The position numbers and the translations under genes are program-made. Below, in pieces: positions 54,171 through 61,600 of a stretch of DNA of 64,000 nt. The notes beneath the pieces were generated by a model that saw only the letters and a program-made list of their open reading frames with translations, was not told where the DNA came from and did no database searches. This DNA comes from a bacterium (GTDB lineage: Bacteria > Auribacterota > Tritonobacteria > UBA1439). Location: NCBI GenBank assembly GCA_028716845.1, contig JAQUPF010000010.1, forward strand, positions 35,549-99,548, read 5' to 3'. Within the stretch, counting starts at the first letter, position 1. Each line of letters starts with the position of its first letter.

Positions 54171-55847
54171 TTAGTTTGCATCTCCTTCGTATCCAGGGAG
54201 TTCCATAATGCGTCTTCGCATCCTCACCGCCGGTCGGAAGCCGGGCTCCAGCGCGAGCACCCTGTCGAACTGCTCGACCGCCCCCTCCCGGTCGCCGAGG
54301 TTCGAGAGGATGATCCCGAGGTTGAACCGCGCCTCGACCAATCCCGGGTCGAGGGCGAGCGCGCGCTCGCACGCCTCCCGCGCCTCCCCGAGGCGCCCCT
54401 GGTTCGTGTAGACCGAGGCGAGGTTGCTGTGGGCCCGGGCGTTTACCGGGTCGAGCCGGAGCGCCTCCAGGAGCGCCCGGACGGCGTCCGCGTTCCTCCC
54501 CGCCATCCCGTACGCCGCGCCGAGGCGCGTGTGCGCGTCTGAACTGGACGGGTCGAGCGCGGCCGCCCGCTCGAACTCGGCGATCGCCTCCCCGGTCTCC
54601 CCGAGCCGGAGGAGGGCGTTCCCGAGATTTCTCCGGCAGGCCGCGTCGCCGGGCTTGAGCGCGAGGGAGGCGCGGTACTCCCGGACCGCGTCTCGCCACA
54701 TCCCCTTGGCGAGATGCACGTTCCCCATGTTGTAGCGGGCGCGCGGGCTCCCGGGCGAGAGCCGGGCGGTCCGCGCGAAGATGGTCTCCTCGTCCCGCCA
54801 GTCGGCGTTGCGGCGGACGGTGAGCGCCGTGAGGCTGGCGAGGACGGCGAGCAGGCAGGCGGCGGCGGGCGCCCGCCGCAGGCGCCATGCCGCGTCGAAG
54901 GCGACGCCGGCGACGAGGAATATGCCCGCTGCCGGGACGTAGAGCCAGTGCTCCGCCATCTCGGCGTTGAGCGGGAACCAGTTGAGGTACGGGAGGAGGG
55001 CGGCGAGGAACCACGCCGCGCCGAGGGACACGGCGCGGGAGCGCCGCCGCGCCGCCGCGGCGGCCGCGAGGAGGAGGAGGGCGAGCGGCAGGAGGACGGC
55101 GGCGGAGAGGGGCGAGGTCTCGAGCGGCACCGCGCGCTCCATCCGGAGGCCGACGGGGAGGGCGAGGAGGCCCAGGTAGGCGGCGACGACCTTGAAGCTC
55201 GTCAGGAAGCGCCATGCGAACGGGTACGGGTTCGACGGCGGGTTCACGAGCCCCGCCGCCGCCGGCCAGAGCCGGGCGCCGAGGTAGACCGCCGCGACGG
55301 CGAAGAGGAGGGCGAAGAGGGCCGCTGCGCACCACGCGCGGGGGCGCGCCGCGCCGGCCGCTTCGCCCCCCCCGAAGACGCAGAGGAGCGCGCCGAGCAT
55401 GAAGAGGGCGGCGAGGAGGTCGGCCCTCCCCGCGACGTACGCCACGGCAGCGGTGTTGACGGGATGGACCGCGAAGAGCGCGGCGGCGGCGAGGGCGGCC
55501 CGCCGGTTCCCCGTGACCGCGGCGAAGAGGAGGAAGAGGAGGATGCCGTTCGCCGCGTGCAGGAGGACGCCCGTGAGGTGGAATCCGAACGGGGCGAGGC
55601 CCCAGACGGCCCGGTCGAGGGCGTAGGAGAGGAGTTGGACCGGCCGGTAGAAATTCCCGCCCTGCCGCGAGAACGGATCGGGGAGGAGGCAGCGCGCCGG
55701 GGAGGCGAGAGAGGCGTTCTCGACCACGAGGAAGCGGTCGTCCCAGACGAAGTCGTGCGAGAGCGTGTTCGCGTAGGCGAGGAGAGAGAGGGCGGCGATC
55801 GCCGCCGGCGCGGCGCGGCGGGATCGGGGGGCGGCGGGCGGATTCAT
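54171..55847 (-). CDS. TMTC-like membrane protein with C-terminal TPR repeats
   Basis: A 558-residue protein with about nine to ten membrane helices followed by roughly five tetratricopeptide repeats (residues about 370-555: RYNMGNVHLAKG, RRNLGNALLRLG, HTRLGAAYGMAG, HSNLASVYTNQG, RFNLGIILSNLG). The first loop carries HDFVWDDRFLVVEN, like the acidic loop of GT-C O-mannosyltransferases and TMTC proteins. It may glycosylate exported proteins or act as an envelope scaffold. ATG 55847 is only a few bases from the predicted transcript start. Confidence 0.8.
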   Translation of the reverse strand: MNPPAAPRSRRAAPAAIAALSLLAYANTLSHDFVWDDRFLVVENASLASPARCLLPDPFSRQGGNFYRPVQLLSYALDRAVWGLAPFGFHLTGVLLHAANGILLFLLFAAVTGNRRAALAAAALFAVHPVNTAAVAYVAGRADLLAALFMLGALLCVFGGGEAAGAARPRAWCAAALFALLFAVAAVYLGARLWPAAAGLVNPPSNPYPFAWRFLTSFKVVAAYLGLLALPVGLRMERAVPLETSPLSAAVLLPLALLLLAAAAAARRRSRAVSLGAAWFLAALLPYLNWFPLNAEMAEHWLYVPAAGIFLVAGVAFDAAWRLRRAPAAACLLAVLASLTALTVRRNADWRDEETIFARTARLSPGSPRARYNMGNVHLAKGMWRDAVREYRASLALKPGDAACRRNLGNALLRLGETGEAIAEFERAAALDPSSSDAHTRLGAAYGMAGRNADAVRALLEALRLDPVNARAHSNLASVYTNQGRLGEAREACERALALDPGLVEARFNLGIILSNLGDREGAVEQFDRVLALEPGFRPAVRMRRRIMELPGYEGDAN

Positions 55848-55855
55848 GGGACCGA

Positions 55856-55883
55856 AGTATAGCACCATAGACGTTGTATGCAA
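55856..55883 (-). promoter_or_regulatory. Promoter of the TMTC-like gene, predicted leaderless
   Basis: On the minus strand TTGCAT (55878-55883), 16-bp spacer, extended TGC-TATACT (55856-55861). The start should fall near 55849, almost on the ATG at 55847. The -35 is part of a GTTG/CAAC inverted repeat. Confidence 0.68.
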
Positions 55884-55992
55884 CAGCCACCGCCGCAGGA
55901 CGATGCGGCCTTATTCACCCTCGGGCTTCCGGGGGGGCGAATATGTCTGTATCCTCTTTGAGCACGGTGCATTATGTACGACGTCTGCGTTC

Positions 55993-56021
55993 TTGACGCC
56001 GCGTGGGCGGTGGCGCACAAT
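55993..56021 (+). promoter_or_regulatory. Promoter of the DUF3089 gene
   Basis: TTGACG (55993-55998), 17-bp spacer, CACAAT (56016-56021). The start is near 56028, about 58 bases before the ATG. Confidence 0.65.
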
Positions 56022-56085
56022 CTGCGCCTGGAGGCGCTTTTCGGCCCTAAGAATCGCTTCTAAGGCCTGTTTTCGGGCCTGAAAT

Positions 56086-57183
56086 ATGCGCAACTCATTT
56101 CGCCGGAAAGAGAAATCGTGGTCCGACCCCGGCGAAACACTGAGGCGGACGCTCCGCCCGGCTTACACATTCGCCGGGACGCCCCCGCCACCCGCGCCGG
56201 ATTACCGGTCGCCCGACGCGTGGGCCGCGCTCCCCTGGAGAAGCGACGACGCGGACCTCGCCCCGCCCAACACCCGCTACCCGGAGGCGCAGGCGACCGC
56301 CGCGGCGGACGTCTTCTTCATCCATCCCACCGGCTACCAGAAGGCGGCCTCCTGGAACGGGCCGGTCGACGATCCCGACGCGGCTGGGGCGGTGTCGCTC
56401 GTCATGCAGTACCTTGCGGGCGCCTTCAATGCGGGCGCGCGCGTCTACGCGCCGCGGTACCGGCAGGCGACGCTCTACGCCTTCCTCGAGCGCGAGACAC
56501 GCTCGGGCGTCGAGGCCCTCGATCTCGCCTTCTCCGACGTGGCGCGGGCGTTCGATCTCTATATCGCGGAGTACAACCGGGGGCGGCCGTTCATCCTCGC
56601 CGGCCACAGCCAGGGGAGCATTCACGGCCTCCGCCTCCTCCAGGAGAGGATCGTCGGCGCGCCGGTCCGGGAACGGCTCGTGGCCGCCTATCTCGTCGGG
56701 ATGCCCGTCCCGAGGGAGATCCCCGGCATCCCGCCCTCCCGCGCCGCCACCGACACCGGCGGCGTCATCGGCTGGACCTCCTTCACGCGCGACGGGGACC
56801 CGCGCTTCCTCACGCGCGACATGACGATCTGGTTCGGCGGGGCGTATCGGAAGGCGGAGGGGCTGGCCCTCGTCCAGGTCAATCCCCTCTCGTGGGAGTT
56901 GAACGGGGGGGAAGTGCCCGCGTCGGCGAACCCCGGCTCGCTCCCGTTCTACGGCCCGGACGGCGGGCCGCCGCCGCTGGTCCCGGGTGTCACCGGGGCC
57001 GACGCCTCCGGGCATGTCCTGATCGTCGACAGGCCCGCCGTGCCGGGCTTCCCCGGCGCGGGCCCGGAGATGCCCATCCTCAACGCCGATTTCGGCGACT
57101 ACCACATGTACGAATACGTCCTCTTCTACGAGAGCATCCGCGGGAACGTGGTCGACAGAGTGAAGGCATTCGCAGGGAAATAG
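56086..57183 (+). CDS. DUF3089 alpha/beta-hydrolase
   Basis: A 365-residue protein of the DUF3089 group of lipase-like alpha/beta hydrolases. DVFFIHPTGY near residue 75 is the oxyanion-loop segment, ILAGHSQGSIHGLRLL near residue 170 holds the nucleophile elbow GHSQG, and a histidine in the C-terminal GDYHMYEY block could complete the triad. The N-terminus has no signal peptide. Members probably hydrolyse esters; the substrate is unknown. The gene stands alone with its own promoter. Confidence 0.85.
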   Translation: MRNSFRRKEKSWSDPGETLRRTLRPAYTFAGTPPPPAPDYRSPDAWAALPWRSDDADLAPPNTRYPEAQATAAADVFFIHPTGYQKAASWNGPVDDPDAAGAVSLVMQYLAGAFNAGARVYAPRYRQATLYAFLERETRSGVEALDLAFSDVARAFDLYIAEYNRGRPFILAGHSQGSIHGLRLLQERIVGAPVRERLVAAYLVGMPVPREIPGIPPSRAATDTGGVIGWTSFTRDGDPRFLTRDMTIWFGGAYRKAEGLALVQVNPLSWELNGGEVPASANPGSLPFYGPDGGPPPLVPGVTGADASGHVLIVDRPAVPGFPGAGPEMPILNADFGDYHMYEYVLFYESIRGNVVDRVKAFAGK

Positions 57184-57426
57184 GGCCGCTCCGCCATCCC
57201 GATCCCGGCGTCCGCCTCCTTCAGGATCCCAGTGATTTGCTCCTCACTGCCTCCCCTTCTTCATGCCAAGCCCTCCCGTGACTTCGCATCTTACCCGGAA
57301 AGACTCTCACTACAAACTGTCCAGATTACGGGGGCCAGGGCAGAGGGACGCGAATCGACTCAGGAAAGTGATGACCGCCTTGCGAAATGTGCTCAAGCGC
57401 ACAAATTGTCATGGTGAAGATTATCC

Positions 57427-57455
57427 TTGTCACGGCACGTTGTTGATGTTATGAA
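57427..57455 (+). promoter_or_regulatory. Possible promoter of the PAS-LuxR regulator gene
   Basis: TTGTCA (57427-57432), 17-bp spacer, TATGAA (57450-57455) with upstream TG. Upstream, around 57387-57402, TGTGC and GCACA form a short inverted repeat that may be a control site. The remaining 57184-57426 holds no gene I can support. Confidence 0.5.
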
Positions 57456-57511
57456 AACGGGTGATCCGGCGCGCGTTGCGGGGCCGAGAGCGTCACGGGA
57501 CACCATCGATC

Positions 57512-58456
57512 ATGCCCCGGGAAAAAGACGTCAGGCTGTTCAGCGAACTGATCAACAGGTCGAGCGACTGCCTGTCGATCATCGACCTGGATACGGGACG
57601 ATTCATCTACGTGAACGATATGACCTGCGCAATGACCGGGTATACGAGAGCCGATCTTCTTTCCATGGGTATCGCCGATATCGATCCCTCCGTCACCGCC
57701 TCGTGGAACCCTGCCAGGGAACGGAGGATCCGGAACAAACACGCAGTCTACATCAGAGAGGGGTATATAAGGAGCAGACGAGGCAGGCTGATCCCGATCG
57801 AAATACACTCCTCTCTCGTCCGCCTCCCCGGCGGCCATTACATGGTTGCCACGGCCCGTGACATCAGCGGTCGGAAGCGCGCGGAGGAGATCGCGAACAG
57901 GGCGCACGCGCAATTGGAGTCGGAGGTTCAAAATCGGACGGCGGAGCTCCTTCGGATCAACGAGATGCTGAAACGCGAAATAGCCGTCCGGGGGCGGGTC
58001 GAGGCGTCACTGAGAAGTTCGGAGAAGAGGCTCCGGACGCACAGGAGGGAGCTCGAGGCGAAAAACATCGCCCTGCGGGAAATGCTCTATCAGATCGAAT
58101 CTGAGAAGACGAAACTGGGCGCCCGCATCGCGTCGAATATCGAAGTCGTCCTCTTCCCCATCCTGGACAAGCTGAAGCTGCAGAAGTCCAACCTGAGACA
58201 CGTCAAGCTCCTGCAGGCCAATCTCGAGAGGATCTCCTCGGAATTCGGGCGCGTAGTATCGGCCGGGAGGATGCGTCTTACCCCCCGGGAACTGGAAGTG
58301 AGCGCGATGATCAGGAACGGGCTGCGCACAAAGGAGATCGCCGCGCTGCTGAATATCTCTCTCCGGTCCGCCGAATGGCACCGGTACAATCTCCGGAGAA
58401 AGCTCCGCGTGGCCCGGAAAAGGGTCAATTTGCACGAGTTGTTGAAGAGGTATTGA
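57512..58456 (+). CDS. PAS-domain LuxR-type transcriptional regulator
   Basis: A 314-residue cytoplasmic one-component regulator. It has a PAS sensor domain (residues about 12-125: LSIIDLDTGRFIYVND, MTGYTRADLLSMG, ATARDISGRK), a long coiled coil (about 125-200), and a C-terminal LuxR HTH with LTPRELEVSAMIRNGLRTKEIAALLNISLRSAEWHRYNLRRKL. The usual V-x-x-H recognition entry reads RSAEWHRYNLRRKL. ATG 57512 is chosen; GTG 57461 in the same frame is possible. The downstream noncoding region holds operator-like repeats ahead of a large secreted protein, its most likely target. Confidence 0.88.
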   Translation: MPREKDVRLFSELINRSSDCLSIIDLDTGRFIYVNDMTCAMTGYTRADLLSMGIADIDPSVTASWNPARERRIRNKHAVYIREGYIRSRRGRLIPIEIHSSLVRLPGGHYMVATARDISGRKRAEEIANRAHAQLESEVQNRTAELLRINEMLKREIAVRGRVEASLRSSEKRLRTHRRELEAKNIALREMLYQIESEKTKLGARIASNIEVVLFPILDKLKLQKSNLRHVKLLQANLERISSEFGRVVSAGRMRLTPRELEVSAMIRNGLRTKEIAALLNISLRSAEWHRYNLRRKLRVARKRVNLHELLKRY

Positions 58457-58475
58457 CCCCCGTCCCCCCCTCCTG

Positions 58476-58498
58476 ACTACTGGGTTTTCCCCCGTAGT
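58476..58498. promoter_or_regulatory. Operator-like dyad downstream of the LuxR-type gene
   Basis: ACTAC (58476-58480) and GTAGT (58494-58498) are perfect inverted arms, with GGG and CCC continuing the symmetry around a TTTT centre. The 23-bp size suits a LuxR-type dimer. A role as a transcript-end hairpin is the alternative. Confidence 0.5.
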
Positions 58499-58520
58499 AT
58501 CCCCGTATTCTACCCGTATT
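58491..58520 (+). promoter_or_regulatory. Three phased CCCGTA(G/T)T direct repeats
   Basis: Octamers begin at 58491, 58502 and 58513, each 11 bp apart, about one helical turn. The first overlaps the dyad. This suggests side-by-side binding of a regulator. The rest of the 236-base gap before 58693 holds no gene. Confidence 0.5.
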
Positions 58521-58692
58521 GCCCATTTCCCGATCCTGTGCAAGCATACCGACACTTGCGAAGCGGCAATCTTCGGTGGGCCATCTCATGTTCCGAAGAT
58601 CTGGCATCGCCTTCCGGCGACCGAGCCCCATCCTTCCCCCGGCCCGTCCAACCGATCAACCCTTCACCTCGCAGCACACCCCGAGGAGGTAC

Positions 58693-61600
58693 ATGATGAG
58701 GCGCTTTGCGGGTACAGGGACAATAGGCCCGTGGCTCGTCCTGCTGGCTTTCGGGATCACGCCGTCGGCCGCCGCGCAGGACATCGCCATAAATGAAGTC
58801 GTCGCTTCCAATGCCGCCACGCTCGCCGATGAAGACGGCGATTACGAGGACTGGATTGAACTGCACAATTTCGGTTCCGAGCCCGTGGCCCTTGAAGGCT
58901 TCGGGTTGTCCGATGACTTCAGCGAGCCTTTCAAGTGGGTGTTCCCGGCCGTTGTCATGCAGCCCGGGGATTTCCGCATTGTCTGGGCTTCCGGGAAGAA
59001 CCGCTCCGCCCCAGGCGCGCCCCTCCACGCCAACTTCAGCATCAAGGCCGACGGGGAAGAGGTGGTGCTGACGCATTCCTCGGGGACGAGGATCGATGAA
59101 ATCCAGCCCGTCGCCATCCCGACCGATATTTCGTATGGGCGATGGCCCGACGGAACCGGCGACTGGTTCTTCTTCGATGAACCGACGCCGGGCGCGAGCA
59201 ACACCACCCAGCCGTACGCGGAAGTCCTGAGCCCCCCCGTCTTTTCCGCTCCCGGCGGATTCCGTGCCGACGCCTTCGATCTCACCCTGTCTCATCCCGA
59301 TCCCGAGACGACCATCATCTACACACTGGACGGCTCGCTCCCTGATCCCGGGAACCTGGAGGGGACCAGCTATCCCTACAAGAACAGCTATCCTTTCGGC
59401 GAGACCCTCCATCACTCGTACCGATCGCACCTCTATGCAGCCGCGGTCCCGATTGCCAATCGCTCACCGGAGCCGGACAAGCTGACCCATATTTCCTCAA
59501 CCGCCTGCCAGAGTCCGGACTACTTCCCGGAATCACCCGTCCGGAAGGGGACTGTCGTCAGGGCCCGGGCGTTCAAGCCAGGCGCCATCGCGAGCCCGGT
59601 TGAAACCCACACCTATTTTGTCTCCTCCGGCGGGAACCCCTACCACCTCCCAGTCATATCAATCAGCTTGCAGGAAGACGCCCTTTTCGACTACCACGAC
59701 GGGATCTATGTCGCGGGGGTTGATCTCGACGACTGCTTCGATGCCGATCCCGACTGTGACGGCGATGAGGCGGGCAACTATCACCGCAGGGGCGATGAGT
59801 GGGAATATCCCGCCCACATCGAGCTGTTTGAGCGGGGGACTCCCGCGGCGGCCTTGGAGCAGGGCATGGGGATTCGGATCCATGGTGGTTGGACCAGGAA
59901 CCTCCCGCTCAAGTCGCTCCGCCTGTATGCCAGAGCCGTGTACGGCCGGTCCGACTTCGCCTGCCCGGTGTTCCCGGATGCGCCGTACAGCAGTTACAAA
60001 CGTCTCATTCTGCGCAATGCGGGCAACGACAGCCATTCCACCCTATTCCGTGACGCGGCGATCCAGGCAACGACACGTCACCTGAATTTCGACACCCAGG
60101 CCTACCGGCCGGCGGTCGTCTTCATCAACGGCGAATACTGGGGGATCCACAACATCCGCGAGCGGTACGACAAGCACTATCTGAACCGCGTGTACGGCGT
60201 CGATCCCGAAAATCTGGACTTACTTGAACTCGACGCGCAGGTGAAGGAAGGTGACGCCGACCACTACCACGCCATGCTCGGGTATATCGAGGAGAACGAC
60301 CTGGCACTCGAGACGCATTATGAACATGTCCGGACACAGATGGACGTCGACAATTTCATGGATTATCAGATCGCCAACATCTTCGCCAGGAATACGGACT
60401 GGCCGCACAACAACATCGATTATTGGCGCCTGAGGACCGACGGGTATACACCCGAGGGGCCCCACGGGCACGACGGGCGCTGGCGCTGGCTGATGTACGA
60501 TACCGAATTCGGATTCGGTCTGGTCGGCGGTCCCGGCTCCTACACGCACAACACGCTTGCCTATGCGACCAGGCCGGAGGACTGGTCCACCTTTCTCCTC
60601 GCGGAACTGCTCAAGAACGAGGCGTTCAGGAACGCATTCATCAACCGCTTCGCCGACCTGCTCAACACCGGCTTCCTGCCGGAAAGGACGGTCGGCATCA
60701 TCAACCGGTTGAAGCAGAATATCGAGCCCGCCGTCCAGGAGCACATTCACCGCTGGAGCCGGCCGGAGGACGTGAGCCGCTGGCTCAACAACGCGGATGT
60801 GATGATCGAGTTCGCCGAACAGCGGCCCGCCTTCCAGCGCCAGCACATCCTAGACGAGTTCGGCATCGCGAGCGCGGTGGGGATCACGCTCGACGTGTCG
60901 AACCACTGGCACGGACACATCCGCGTCAACACCGTCGGGATCAGGGACGGGACACCGGGGATCGCCGGCAACCCCTACCCATGGACGGGCATCTATTTCA
61001 GCGGCATCCCCATCGAGCTGGAGGCCGTCCCCGCTCCCGGTTACACGTTCAGCCACTGGGAGGGCATCGAGGCGACTGGTCCGGTCGCGGGCATCACCCC
61101 CACACCCGACCTCTTCGCCAAGGCCCATTTCACACGCTCCCACAACACTCTCCTGCTCCACTACTGGCACTTCAACAACCTGCCCGACGGCGAGCTCGCC
61201 TCCGTGGAGTCCGACTATTCCCTCGGAGGAACGGCCGTCGTCACCTACTCGGGGACCGGCGACGGTTACATGGACCGCCGCACGCACCGCGCCGCCGATC
61301 CCGTATCCAACCTCAACCTGAGAATGGGCCAGCAGCCCGACCAGGGAGCCGTGCTTCGTGTCAGGAACCCCTCCGACACCAGGGAGCTGATCATCGCCGC
61401 CGACACGACCGGCCACAAGGACATCGTCCTGATGTATGCCACGACCAGGACGTCGAACGGCGCCACGGAGCAGCAGCTCTTCTTCTCGGACGATCAGGGG
61501 CAGTCCTGGAACCTGATCGCGGCATACCAGGTGCCCGAACTCGACACCGGGCTCGAGGATAACGGCTGGGAACTGAAGACGTTCGACCTGTCGGCGTTCC

